A stretch of DNA of 64,000 nt from Limnobaculum allomyrinae (GTDB taxonomy: Bacteria > Pseudomonadota > Gammaproteobacteria > Enterobacterales > Enterobacteriaceae): assembly GCF_016649425.1 (NCBI RefSeq), contig NZ_JADRCR010000002.1, forward strand, positions 196,575 through 260,574. The letters are read 5' to 3'. Below the pieces are notes generated by a model. It saw only the letters and a program-made list of their open reading frames with translations, was not told the origin of the DNA and searched no databases. How positions within the stretch are numbered: the first letter of the stretch is position 1; the number at the start of each line of letters is the position of its first letter. The position numbers and the translations under genes were made by a program. This document shows, piece by piece, positions 45,683 to 55,392 of the stretch.

Positions 45683-48185
45683 CAATAAAATCAATGCAGA
45701 TTCGGGTGAAAGACTCAGTTTTTACCAGTTATTTGATCAAAAGAACATGCAGGTAGAGATTCCTATTATCCAACGTGATTATGCTCAGGGGCGGGTTGAA
45801 GTCGAAGAGGTTCGGAATACCTTTTTGCAAGCCTTGCACGACTATTTGGAAAAAGGGGAGCCTTTTCGGGATTTGGATTTTGTATATGGTAGCGTAACCA
45901 TCAATACCAGGGGACGGGACAATTTCACTCCTCTGGACGGCCAGCAACGATTGACAACCTTGTTTTTACTGCACTGGTATCTTGCACAAATTTCAGGTCA
46001 GGGAGAATCCTTTCGGCAGGTGTTAAGCACAGGGGGAATTTCCCATTTTACTTATGAAACCCGCAGCAGTTCGAGAGAATTTTGCAATGCATTGGTTTCC
46101 AATGACATAAAATTTAATGCCTTGTTGATGGAATACGGTATTGAGTGCCTGAGTAAGACGATTAAAGACAGGGCGTGGTTCTATTTGTCATGGGAAAGCG
46201 ATCCTACCATTCGTTCAATGCTGACGATGCTGGATGCGATTCACCTTCAATTTTCTGGAAATGCAGATTACTTTGATAAGCTTATCGACAAAGACAAACC
46301 AGTAATTACATTTCGATTCCTGAACCTTGCCGAATTTAAACTTACGGATGATTTGTATATCAAAATGAATGCCCGAGGAAAGCCTCTGACAGGCTTTGAA
46401 AACTTTAAGGCAAGGCTGGAAAAAACTATTAAGTCATTCACCGGAGAGTGGCCGGAATATCGACTGAGTTTCAAAGATGCTCCTGTGTCTGGCTATGAGT
46501 ATTTCATTCATAAGATTGATACGGATTGGGCTGATTTGTTCTGGTGTTACCGAAACGTTGTAACCAAAGATGATACGTTCGATGATGAGCTAATGAACTG
46601 TATAGCCATATGTGCAGCCAACTTCCTGTTACTGCAAGATGCAAAGGGTAGCTCTCGCTTGCAAAATAAACTGTTTGGTTCTGGCGGTAAAATTAACACG
46701 TTATCTTTTGTGGAGTATGAACAGTATGGATATTTGTCACAACCACTGATAATTAAATTGATAGCACTGCTGGATCTGTTGCGTGGTCATGCTACTTCAT
46801 GTTCTGGTGTGTCTAAGTATCTGGAGAACAAAAGGTATTATGACGAAGAAGCTGTATTTAAAAAGATTATTATCAATAATTCAAGTTTTTCGGAAAAGAT
46901 GAGGTTTCATGCCTTTTATGCTGGTTTGGCGAGCGGAAAGATGGGGGCTGAATTAACGTCCTGGATGCGGGTTGTATTCAACCTCACTGAGAACACCATT
47001 TTTAATACTGTGGATGATTATCATAAGGCATTGTTGTCTATCAATGAATTGTCCCAAATGGATGACACTATTCTAAATTTGCTCATCCAGGATGTAACGA
47101 TAAAAGGTTTTCTTCCGGTTCAGGTGTTTGAAGAAAAGCTGAAAGCTCATCTTTTGATAAAATCTTCGGAGTGGAAGACGGCCATTCTTGAACTTGAAAG
47201 CCATGCATTCTTCAGGGGACAAATAGGTTTTGCATTAAAGTTCAGCGGCATTGTTGATTACTTTAACGGGCATGGGAACGTCGATTGGATTGATGCGAAG
47301 GAAAACTATTTTGCACAATTCAAACACTATGCGGATAGTGGCTCAGCAGTATTCAGTGCAATAGGACAAAGCTCTGAGGCATTGGGTTTTGCATGGGAGC
47401 GTGCTGTGCTTTCAAAAGGTGACTATCTAACCTCGACAACTGCGGATAGGTTTAACCTTCTCAGTTCACGTACAAATAAGCATAACGTTGACCGTGACCA
47501 TTCCTGGCGGCGTCTGTTGCGGCAAGAATCAAATGTGTTGAATACACGGCAACAACATGTTAAAGCGGTGCTGGATGATCCGGCTTTTGATCTGTGTGAT
47601 TTAAGAGCTGGGCTAGAAGCGATATGTACTAATGCGTTGAATGAGCTGCAATTTAACTGGCGAACTATGTTGATTGCCAAACCGGAGCTATTTAGACTTT
47701 GTAATCAGGGCTTTATTGTAAGAAGTACTCACGAGGTTGTGCTATTACACGAGTCTCAGCGAAATCACTATCACAGTGAACTCTACTCTAAGTATTTAGA
47801 GCTGGAGTTGAAGGATACTGGGTTGAGTTATGCCCCTTTCAAGAGGCATGAGTACAAAAGCGTTCGTAGTAGCAATGAAATAGCCTCATTTGTTTTTAGC
47901 GGTTTTTCTTTTAATGATCAATATGTTGAGTTGCAGGTGATCTATAGCGGCAACCTATATTACCTTCTGTGCTACCGCAATGATGAGTCAGTACCATTTC
48001 CAGATGAACTACAGATTGCTCTGGAGTCTTGCGGATTTATCGTTCTTGCTGATTTGGATAATTATAATCAGCAAGATTGGCTATGTAGTGACGATAATTA
48101 TGTATGCCTCAGTGGCAAACCGAAGAATGCATTGGTTAAGATATCTGAACTTTGTATTCAGCTATTGAAATTGCGTAATGAATAG
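45675..48185 (+). CDS. DUF262 protein, long form (second of a pair)
   Basis: An 836-residue protein with an N-terminal DUF262 domain: IPIIQRDYAQGR and LDGQQRLTTLFLLHWYL (about 87-103), followed by KMNARGKPLTGFENFKARLE. Unlike its partner it shows no clear DUF1524 HNH signature; the C-terminal half (about 450-836) is unassigned. The ATG at 45675 overlaps the upstream stop by eight bases and has GGAG in front, indicating translational coupling. Division of labour, with one nuclease-bearing and one long regulatory subunit, is a reasonable inference. No methylase or helicase gene is adjacent. Confidence 0.82.
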   Translation: MIDNKINADSGERLSFYQLFDQKNMQVEIPIIQRDYAQGRVEVEEVRNTFLQALHDYLEKGEPFRDLDFVYGSVTINTRGRDNFTPLDGQQRLTTLFLLHWYLAQISGQGESFRQVLSTGGISHFTYETRSSSREFCNALVSNDIKFNALLMEYGIECLSKTIKDRAWFYLSWESDPTIRSMLTMLDAIHLQFSGNADYFDKLIDKDKPVITFRFLNLAEFKLTDDLYIKMNARGKPLTGFENFKARLEKTIKSFTGEWPEYRLSFKDAPVSGYEYFIHKIDTDWADLFWCYRNVVTKDDTFDDELMNCIAICAANFLLLQDAKGSSRLQNKLFGSGGKINTLSFVEYEQYGYLSQPLIIKLIALLDLLRGHATSCSGVSKYLENKRYYDEEAVFKKIIINNSSFSEKMRFHAFYAGLASGKMGAELTSWMRVVFNLTENTIFNTVDDYHKALLSINELSQMDDTILNLLIQDVTIKGFLPVQVFEEKLKAHLLIKSSEWKTAILELESHAFFRGQIGFALKFSGIVDYFNGHGNVDWIDAKENYFAQFKHYADSGSAVFSAIGQSSEALGFAWERAVLSKGDYLTSTTADRFNLLSSRTNKHNVDRDHSWRRLLRQESNVLNTRQQHVKAVLDDPAFDLCDLRAGLEAICTNALNELQFNWRTMLIAKPELFRLCNQGFIVRSTHEVVLLHESQRNHYHSELYSKYLELELKDTGLSYAPFKRHEYKSVRSSNEIASFVFSGFSFNDQYVELQVIYSGNLYYLLCYRNDESVPFPDELQIALESCGFIVLADLDNYNQQDWLCSDDNYVCLSGKPKNALVKISELCIQLLKLRNE

Positions 48186-48710
48186 TGTGATCTTTCCCTC
48201 GAAAAATGGATATAACTTGGCGTAGAGCATACTGATTACAACAATAGCAAAGAATAAGAGAATAGTTATGCAAAATATTAATACTTACCTTAAGGAGAAT
48301 TTGGCTAGGGGACGCCCTGTGTGAGGACGGTTCTGATGAAAATAGTCCAGCAAGGATGCTATGACGTACGAGTTAAATAGCGTCGAGATAGTTACCATAA
48401 GTGATAATATATGGTTGGTTTTTTGTACTTAGAAGAGGAATACAGTTATGGATGACAAGAGTGATGTGGCAATTTTTATATCCTATGCCTGGGGTGGCCC
48501 ACAGGAAAAAAAGGAATGGATCTGACATCGCATCGTTAACTGCCTTAGCGGTAACCCATCAGCCAGGACCACTTGATAGTGCGTCTGTCCAGAGGCATGC
48601 ATTGAGTGATATCTGCTTTTGCAAATAGTTTATCAATAGCTATCTACTTCTTGTTTTAAGTCCTCAAATGAGGTATAAAAATCGGAAGTTACCATTTAAA
48701 GGATATCACG
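48186..48710. other. Gap containing the stump of a TIR gene
   Basis: About 520 bases without an intact gene. A start with ribosome site at 48270 gives only an 18-residue peptide. At 48448 a TIR-domain start is readable and soon stops. After 48600 lies the leader of the next gene. Confidence 0.55.
48448..48574 (+). pseudogene. Broken TIR-domain gene
   Basis: GAGG lies upstream of an ATG at 48448. The codons read MDDKSDVAIFISYAWGGPQE then KKEWI, TGA, and continue in the same frame as HRIVNCLSGNPSARTT before another stop. IFISYAW...KEW is the first strand and helix of a TIR domain, the NAD-cleaving module used in several anti-phage systems. The nonsense codon and missing remainder show a dead remnant. 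Confidence 0.65.
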
Positions 48711-49373
48711 ATGTTACCTCTACAAATATTTACTGATGATAAATCAACCGATAAGCTTGCTCATTTAGGGTTGAATGTCGATGATTTCATCTATGCTATT
48801 TCTCGTGCAATCTACGAAAGCCGCCGTAGTTCTCCACTTCACCCACGAACTGATGCCATGACGCGGGGATGGTCAGAGGTTGTGGCTGCGTTTCGAGAAA
48901 GCGTTTTATCTGACCAACGAGGTTGGAATTATACTCGTAGTGACGGATTGGAGTTCACTATTAATTCATCTTTGGGACTGAGTGTCATTATTACTAGTGG
49001 TGATAAAGATACTGGACGTGTTGATGGTTTTCCTAAAACTAAAAATAGCAAGGGTTCTGCAACAGAAAACCTTGTTAGTGCAAATTGTACATTAGAGTTA
49101 TTCCCGTCTAATTCAGTTGAAATGTCCGATGGACATGACAATAGTATCGACTCAACTAAAACTTATGTTTTATTGTATCATTTTGATTTAGGAGAAAATG
49201 AGGTCCGCTGTGAACTTTCTCTTCCCGGGGGGATGAGTGGGATGGATGGCCATAATAAAATTAGTCATTGGATGGAGCGTATTATTTTACCTTCAGTTCC
49301 TTTTAGTGCTGCTATCACAGTACCTGAGAAAGAGTTTAATGAAGAGATCGAAATCGAAATTTCTCGTAAGTAA
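48711..49373 (+). CDS. Unknown protein paired with an XRE-ImmA/IrrE gene
   Basis: A 220-residue protein with no signal peptide or membrane segment and no motif I recognise. AAAGGA lies eight bases before the ATG. The middle contains beta-rich stretches (GLEFTINSSLGLSVIITSGD; TYVLLYHFDLGENEVRCELS). It ends nine bases before the XRE-ImmA/IrrE gene, so the two are cotranscribed. In such pairs the metallopeptidase often controls or cleaves its neighbour, so this could be a toxin, substrate or sensor; that is inference from arrangement only. Confidence 0.6.
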   Translation: MLPLQIFTDDKSTDKLAHLGLNVDDFIYAISRAIYESRRSSPLHPRTDAMTRGWSEVVAAFRESVLSDQRGWNYTRSDGLEFTINSSLGLSVIITSGDKDTGRVDGFPKTKNSKGSATENLVSANCTLELFPSNSVEMSDGHDNSIDSTKTYVLLYHFDLGENEVRCELSLPGGMSGMDGHNKISHWMERIILPSVPFSAAITVPEKEFNEEIEIEISRK

Positions 49374-49382
49374 TGGTAAATC

Positions 49383-50480
49383 ATGATAAATGCACAACTT
49401 AATCCTGAGCGTCTTAAGCTTGCTCGCTTGAGGAGAAAAATGACATACATAGCTTTGGCAAAAGCTACTGGGTTATCATCCAAGTCAGTCGCCGAGTATG
49501 AGAAATACGAAAGTTTGTTTTCACCAACACCTCAGACCGTCGCTCTTTTAGCTGAAAAGCTTAATTATCCTGAATCATTTTTTTATGGCGATGATATTGA
49601 TTGCGTAAGTCCTTCATCAGTATCATTTCGTTCTACGAAAAGTTTAAAAGCGGCAGATCAACATGCAGCAGAAGCCGCTGCAACGCTTGGCTTATTGATT
49701 AATGAATATTTTGAAAATCACTTTAATTTACCAGCATCCAACTTACCAAATTATAGAGATTTTGAACCAGAAGCTGCGGCAGAAGCCATTCGTGAAGAAT
49801 GGGGACTTGGTGTCAAAAGTATTTCAAATATGATCCATCTACTGGAAGTTAATGGAATAAGAGTGTTCTCTCTAGCGGAGAACACTCTAGATGTAGATGC
49901 ATTTTCTTTCTGGAAGAATAATACGGCTTATATTTTTTTAAATACTCAAAAAACTGGAGAACGGAGTCGATTTGATGCCGCACATGAATTAGGACACTTA
50001 TTACTTCATAGACACGGAACACCTCAAGGAAAAGATCTCGAAGAAGAAGCCGATGAATTTGCATCAGCATTACTGATGCCTAGAAGGGCAATTATTGCGA
50101 CTAAAATGGGTTTTCCTACCCTTGATGGAATTATTGCACTTAAGGGAAATTGGAAAGTTTCAGCTGTCGCATTAATCGTTCGTATGAAGAATGTGGGTAT
50201 TTTGAGTGAATGGCAATATCGAACGTTAATGGTTGAGGCCACGAGAAAGGGGCTACGTGTAAGTGAAATAAATGGTGTTGAGCGTGAACGTTCGATGATC
50301 ATAGAGAAAATACTTAATGCTTTAAAAAAAGATAACGTATCACTTTATGATATTTCAAAAAAATTATCTTTACCTGTTGAAGAGCTTTCAAATCTACTAT
50401 TTAGATTCGCTTTACTACAAGGTGGTACTGGTGGTTTTCAATCTAGTACTAAGACGAAACCGACACTTCGACTTGTATAA
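49383..50480 (+). CDS. XRE-family regulator with ImmA/IrrE metallopeptidase domain
   Basis: A 365-residue fusion. An N-terminal XRE helix-turn-helix (residues about 8-65, with KMTYIALAKATGLSSKSVAE) is followed by a COG2856/ImmA-IrrE peptidase with the zinc motif AAHELGH (H201, E202, H205) and the downstream EEEADEFASALLMP, which supplies the third ligand. This family cleaves repressors (ImmA, IrrE/PprI) and appears in stress and toxin-antitoxin-like loci. The C-terminal region (about 290-365) is helical, without a known domain. It sits directly after the 220-residue gene and probably regulates that operon. Confidence 0.85.
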   Translation: MINAQLNPERLKLARLRRKMTYIALAKATGLSSKSVAEYEKYESLFSPTPQTVALLAEKLNYPESFFYGDDIDCVSPSSVSFRSTKSLKAADQHAAEAAATLGLLINEYFENHFNLPASNLPNYRDFEPEAAAEAIREEWGLGVKSISNMIHLLEVNGIRVFSLAENTLDVDAFSFWKNNTAYIFLNTQKTGERSRFDAAHELGHLLLHRHGTPQGKDLEEEADEFASALLMPRRAIIATKMGFPTLDGIIALKGNWKVSAVALIVRMKNVGILSEWQYRTLMVEATRKGLRVSEINGVERERSMIIEKILNALKKDNVSLYDISKKLSLPVEELSNLLFRFALLQGGTGGFQSSTKTKPTLRLV

Positions 50481-50681
50481 TTTAATATTGAGGCAATCTA
50501 TGTCTAGGCTTAGTGTATTTGTGTCGCCATGACTGTTATGGTGAGAAATACTGCCTGACTTGTCAGCGTGGAGCCGACAGCCAGACTGCGGCTACCAACT
50601 AAAACAGGAAAAGAACTGTCAGGCTATCTTATCGTTCTATTCAATTTCGCAATATATACACGTGGGTCTTGTAATAGCACT

Positions 50682-52091
50682 TTATAAGGATTCAGCCTTC
50701 TTCCTAATTTCATTTTCTTCCTTTCTAAAGTGCTGCAGAGCCTCTGTCCGGAAAACGTCACATGTTACCAACGCTTGAACATCGCTGTTTCTTCCAAGAA
50801 ATGACATACTAATGCTACGCATCAGAACATCATTCCAGCGAAGTTCCTCGACAGGATCCGGAAGTGAAACTGACATTTCAATATTTCGGCTACTATAGAC
50901 TTTCATCAATGACAACGAGAATGGGGTCTGTGATTTATTAAGTTTGTATCCAGAGCGCTCTTTCAAGATTCCACTAAGACGGTTTGCCTGATCAAGCATA
51001 CTTTGGGGAACTGGCTGACCATTTATCTGCCGAGCAGATGTTAACGCAATAGCTTTCATTGATTCCATCCCGGGAAAGATAAAATCATTCAGAACGTAAT
51101 AAAACTGCAATTGCTGGTTTACAGCATCTTCTGCTACTGTTCTTAATCCTTTGGCAACATCTTTGTTTCGCTGTTTTTCAGGTAAGCACATTTCCTTCTG
51201 ACTTTGAATAATAATGTCCTCAAAAAATCTAGTCATTTCCACTGCAATTAATCCCTGTCGATGATCCTCACGCAAAACATCAATCATGCTTCTCATATTG
51301 TCATATGCCCTAGCATCAATGCTCAGGCTTGTTTTCTGAACAAATTTATCAATAGATTCAAGTTGCTTTGCAATGGGGATAGTGCAGAACTGTTTAAGTT
51401 CAAATGAGGATGAAAGTATGTTGGAAGCCATCATCTCATTACAATGATTATATATTTTGATGAGCTTGTCATTCAGTGCCACAAATTTTTCAGTGTCTTC
51501 AGATGTAGCTTTTTGTTGTGCTGACGTTTCATTGTAATAATTCACATATCTATGGGCACCCAAAATACTTAGAGTCACTAGCAAGCATCCTGTGGCAATC
51601 AGTATGCTGTATTGCTTTATGGATAATTTTTTAAAAAATCCCTTATAAAATGAACGTTGGATAGACTCATGTTCGCGGATAATATTCTCAAGTGTTTGCC
51701 AGCCAAGTACATGTATAGTGAAACGGCCTGACTCACTGTGAGAATAACTGAGTTCAAAAGCTCTTTGTTCAAGGTTTTTATCGTCCGGCCCCGTTGTGAG
51801 AATATAAAACTCATCAATTTTATACTGAAATCTTTCTGTACTTTTTACAGCTTTGTTAATGTCATCGGGGGACAGGCGGCTGGCATACCCCTGATTTCGC
51901 CCTTTGCACTGGACAGCAATAAATGTTCCATCATGCTTACAGTATAGATCTACGCCATCCTGACGTTGCCCATTTCTACCGTACTGACGGAAACGTTTTT
52001 GGAAAATTGCACTCATGATTGCAATGCTTAAACGTTCAAAATGCTGCCAGTCTGCTGGGATTGGGTAGTTTACTGTGTTCGGTGTTGTCAT
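50682..52091 (-). CDS. Membrane-anchored Mrr-like restriction nuclease
   Basis: A 469-residue protein. The N-terminal 145 residues form a PD-(D/E)xK nuclease-like domain: QDGVDLY (D48), then TFIAVQCKG (Q61-x-K63) and a helix-rich end FTIHVLGWQTLENIIREHE. A single transmembrane segment follows (about 160-180, YSILIATGCLLVTLSILGAH). The remaining 290 residues are helical, possibly a sensor on the other side of the membrane. I chose the ATG at 52091 (MTTPNTVNYP), since the domain begins there. Similar nuclease domains are used as effectors in anti-phage systems. It stands alone, so no cofactor gene can be named. Confidence 0.72.
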   Translation of the reverse strand: MTTPNTVNYPIPADWQHFERLSIAIMSAIFQKRFRQYGRNGQRQDGVDLYCKHDGTFIAVQCKGRNQGYASRLSPDDINKAVKSTERFQYKIDEFYILTTGPDDKNLEQRAFELSYSHSESGRFTIHVLGWQTLENIIREHESIQRSFYKGFFKKLSIKQYSILIATGCLLVTLSILGAHRYVNYYNETSAQQKATSEDTEKFVALNDKLIKIYNHCNEMMASNILSSSFELKQFCTIPIAKQLESIDKFVQKTSLSIDARAYDNMRSMIDVLREDHRQGLIAVEMTRFFEDIIIQSQKEMCLPEKQRNKDVAKGLRTVAEDAVNQQLQFYYVLNDFIFPGMESMKAIALTSARQINGQPVPQSMLDQANRLSGILKERSGYKLNKSQTPFSLSLMKVYSSRNIEMSVSLPDPVEELRWNDVLMRSISMSFLGRNSDVQALVTCDVFRTEALQHFRKEENEIRKKAESL

Positions 52092-52621
52092 TACATATCT
52101 CAGAAGATTCAAAAATCCATTTTTAATAATTCCCATATATTTATTGTATTACTGGTTGAAAGTACATATTTACTTATTAATTGTTAAATTTATTTATACG
52201 GTAATGTATATTGCTTCAGCATTGTGAAAAGTTGTTTTTGGTCTGATAAGTCTGATCGATTCGTTATAAGGTTGCGTGTCTAACATGCCAATGACGAATA
52301 ATCAGAGAAGAATGTCTTTGAGTACACTTTGAGAAGAACTAAGCCACAAGAAAAGGAAAAATTTCCGAGTGATTCAGCTTCTGCTAGGCCATAAGAAACT
52401 GGAAAGTACAGTTCGCTACTTGGACATTGAAGTCGATGATACACTGTATACATCTGAGTTCATTGAAGTGTGAATTTGACAGCCTTGTGCCAGAAACGTA
52501 TATCAGCTAACAGCTGAGTGTATTAATCAATTGGGCGCAGTTCAACCTCACTGTGTAGGGGGCGTTAATCAGTGAATTTTTATAAGGTTACGAATGACGA
52601 GTTAAACTCATTCTGGCCGGC
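52092..52621. other. Gap with a recombinase fossil
   Basis: About 530 bases. It contains the promoter side of the Mrr-like gene and, at 52333-52473, the last codons of a tyrosine recombinase. Nothing else is supported. Confidence 0.55.
52333..52473 (+). pseudogene. Tyrosine recombinase C-terminal remnant
   Basis: The codons read EELSHKKRKNFRVIQLLLGHK, then KLESTVRYLDIEVDD and SEFIEV before TGA. This is the last catalytic segment of a phage-type integrase: the LLGHxxxxxTxxYL pattern includes the second histidine and the nucleophile tyrosine. A TGA lies in frame at 52330, so the rest is lost. It marks an older mobile element inside the island. Confidence 0.75.
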
Positions 52622-53743
52622 TCATTCCCCGGTAGCGTATATTTTTAGTCCATTCGTGTTAAATTTTTTACTGCCATTATAAACAATTGCGATGCTCTGA
52701 ATAGGCCTGGTCAAACCGACATATAATTTGGCACGAGTATCGTTTGTGAGTTCTGCATTTTCATCCTGAAACCATTTCAACATAGGTGCTGTCGGATATA
52801 TAAGCACTCGCTCAAATGTCAATCCTTTAGCGGTGCCAAAGGTAAAAATGGGATAGCGCTCGTCAACTGCACGTTTTTTATCCCAACGCAACTGAACAGG
52901 AGTGTATATTTCAAGGTAATGGCTGAGTAATTTTTCTGGCAGAAGGTAAACGCCATCATGCCCCGAAACATCACGCACGTTAGAGATTGAAGGCGCAAAT
53001 TTGGGATATAATTTATTGGCAAAATCATTTATTTCGTGGAAACACCGGAAGTTTTCATTCAACATTTTGTCATCGAGGCTCACATCGGGTGTCTTATCTG
53101 CAAAGAAATTTACTATCGCTGCTTTTTTATACTTTGCATTTTTTTCCGTATTAACGGTACTGTATGTTGCCTGACGCGGATCTCCGACCAGCGTGATCTT
53201 TATTGGTGACTCAAACAATTTCTGTAGAATTTCGAGGTCGTATCCAGCAAGATCTTGTACCTCATCCACATAGATTTCATCAAAGCAAGATCTAAGTCGT
53301 TTAATAATGTTCCCATCGGATGCTTCTTCGCATCGAAGTGACAACTTTGCCATTTTGTCCGAATAAACTTTAAAGTCAGGGCTGAAATAGTACTGCCTGA
53401 AGTCTTTCTCCCCCCAGTACACTGTTATTATCTCTCTCACTTTAAAGGGCTTTTCACCAGACTTACTGTTGCATAGGATCATGCCTTTAATGTCATGATC
53501 AAAAAGACAGCCCTGATAGGGTCTTATCCAGTGCTTTATCAGAAATGAAAACCAAGTAATTACATACAGGTTTGACGGGACACAGCCGTTCTTTTTAATT
53601 ATTTTCGCATTTATTTCATCCCGGCAGGCTTCAGTAAACGTAGTAATTAGAATACGTTTGCCTGAAGCAGCAGCCTGTAATGCTTCGCTGACAATAAAAG
53701 TACTTTTACCTGCCCCCGCAGAAGCGATGATTACTTTGTTCAT
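52622..53743 (-). CDS. gajB: Gabija-type UvrD-like helicase GajB
   Basis: A 373-residue superfamily-1 helicase-like protein. Walker A is ASAGAGKST (7-15), motif II is IYVDEVQDLAGYDLE, motif III is LVGDPRQATYST, and C-terminal motifs GTAKGLTFERVLIYP and KLYVGLTRPIQSIAIVY are present. It starts within the stop of the GajA-like gene (ATGA at 53743-53740), the usual gajAB arrangement. Characterised GajB is near 494 residues, so this is a short version, mostly lacking inserted subdomains. GajB is thought to sense DNA ends or nucleotide depletion and work with the GajA nuclease. The call depends on the pairing. Confidence 0.82.
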   Translation of the reverse strand: MNKVIIASAGAGKSTFIVSEALQAAASGKRILITTFTEACRDEINAKIIKKNGCVPSNLYVITWFSFLIKHWIRPYQGCLFDHDIKGMILCNSKSGEKPFKVREIITVYWGEKDFRQYYFSPDFKVYSDKMAKLSLRCEEASDGNIIKRLRSCFDEIYVDEVQDLAGYDLEILQKLFESPIKITLVGDPRQATYSTVNTEKNAKYKKAAIVNFFADKTPDVSLDDKMLNENFRCFHEINDFANKLYPKFAPSISNVRDVSGHDGVYLLPEKLLSHYLEIYTPVQLRWDKKRAVDERYPIFTFGTAKGLTFERVLIYPTAPMLKWFQDENAELTNDTRAKLYVGLTRPIQSIAIVYNGSKKFNTNGLKIYATGE

Positions 53744-55392
53744 TTTATCGAATCCAGAATGTACTGGGGATAACTAATACTCACTGCAGCAGTATTTTTA
53801 TAATTAAATAACTTTAGCGCACAATCTGTTTTGTTAGTCCTCATGTGAATGTGCAAATCATCGTCACTGGTATAAGCAGTCTCAAATATAGCGTTGAGTT
53901 TCGCGAGACCGTTCACCTTGAGTAACTTAGGCTCAAGTGTATTGTAATTATACTTTTTCACTCCAACCATTAATGTGCCCTTGTCGACTATCGGGTCAAA
54001 ACTGATATCAATATTTGCTTTCTTGTTCGCCCCCAGATATGCATCGTATTTCTTATTTACAACTGCAATATCACCGTCATTATCCGTGACAACACAAACA
54101 GGCTTACCAATGATAGAGGCTATCTCCATAAATCTCAGGAACGAAGTTCCAACGGAAATAACTTCAATACCGTCCTCTACGGGGAGTCGCCCGCCGTTAG
54201 CATCCATGTACGCCCTCTGAACTACCAGTTCGTCTGAATCTCCTTCCACCAGTATCGCTTTTTTGCATAAAACTAAACGTAATGTGTCGTAACCAGCAAT
54301 TTTTTCAAAAAACTCTTTAGTACCTGAATTGAGTGATGTGAGTTTGGTTGTGATCCGGTTTGACAGGAAAATCAGGTCGGTTAATCCCAGCTTGTTTGCA
54401 ACAAAGCTACTATGAGTGGTGATGATAATCTGTTTACCCGCACAGTTATCTTTTATAGTCTTGATGAGCATGTTCAACTTGGTATGGGACAGATTATTCT
54501 CGGGCTCTTCAATCAGAATGACATTCGATTCTTTTGCTTTGTTGTGGGAGAGTGCGAGGTTCGTTTTAACAATGCTTTGTTCGCCCTTGCCAATGAAGTT
54601 AAATGGTACATCATCCAAGCAGGTGATCAGACTTGATTCCCACGCTTTTTGTGAGGAAAGCTCAACTGAAATCGTTACGTTTTTACTGGTTATCTTACTT
54701 GCACCAATAATTTTCTTGTTAATAGTTTCGATAGAAGGATCCGAGATGAACGTTTCTTTCATCTTCCGGTGTGACTGGGAAACGCTGATGACCTCATCAT
54801 CAGTAAGCAGGTCTTTAATGATCCTGCTGATGTAGACATCCGAACCGTTATTACCACGACCTGAAGACGAATCGATATACGCCGATTTCAACGGTATATT
54901 GCGTGATAATAGGGCATCCCTGTTGAAGCCCTTCCACACAATGTCGTAATACTCGATAGGTAGTGTTCTGATGTCGCCCGATTTTATCAGGGCTTCATAG
55001 GCGGACTTGTAGTCCTCGTTAAACTTAATTTTGAACACCACCCCGACTGAGGATGATTTCAGGCAGTTTCCATCGCCTTCAAGAAAGGCAGTGAGCGGCG
55101 TACTTTTAAAATGGAGCTCAACAAAAAGTTCCGGCGGTGGCAGTTTAATTGGGGTGGTGAGACTTGTCAGGTACTCTTTCACGAGTTGATCATTGAACAG
55201 ATACTGGCTGATGTTGTTTTTAACTGACTTACCGGCATACATCCCGGTCAAACCCAGATTAATTGCCTCAAGTATAGTGCTTTTACCCGCTTCGTTATCG
55301 CCAACGATAATGTTTACTGACTCATTAAATTCAATGCAGAACCGTTCCTTAAAACCTTTAAAGCCTTGAATAATTAATTTAGTAATAATCAC
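53740..55392 (-). CDS. gajA: Gabija-type OLD-family ATPase/TOPRIM nuclease GajA
   Basis: A class 2 OLD nuclease of about 550 residues. An ABC-type ATPase half has Walker A GDNEAGKST (about 33-41) and the signature and Walker B region LIEEPENNLSH with the later TTHSS. The C-terminal TOPRIM domain shows ILVEGDSDELVV and VTDNDGD, the metal-binding acidic residues. Length is close to the 578 of characterised GajA. I place the start at the GTG at 55392, because AGGAG lies six bases before it; the ATG at 55398 abuts that site directly. Together with the coupled helicase gene this is a Gabija-type anti-phage system. Confidence 0.85.
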   Translation of the reverse strand: MIITKLIIQGFKGFKERFCIEFNESVNIIVGDNEAGKSTILEAINLGLTGMYAGKSVKNNISQYLFNDQLVKEYLTSLTTPIKLPPPELFVELHFKSTPLTAFLEGDGNCLKSSSVGVVFKIKFNEDYKSAYEALIKSGDIRTLPIEYYDIVWKGFNRDALLSRNIPLKSAYIDSSSGRGNNGSDVYISRIIKDLLTDDEVISVSQSHRKMKETFISDPSIETINKKIIGASKITSKNVTISVELSSQKAWESSLITCLDDVPFNFIGKGEQSIVKTNLALSHNKAKESNVILIEEPENNLSHTKLNMLIKTIKDNCAGKQIIITTHSSFVANKLGLTDLIFLSNRITTKLTSLNSGTKEFFEKIAGYDTLRLVLCKKAILVEGDSDELVVQRAYMDANGGRLPVEDGIEVISVGTSFLRFMEIASIIGKPVCVVTDNDGDIAVVNKKYDAYLGANKKANIDISFDPIVDKGTLMVGVKKYNYNTLEPKLLKVNGLAKLNAIFETAYTSDDDLHIHMRTNKTDCALKLFNYKNTAAVSISYPQYILDSIK

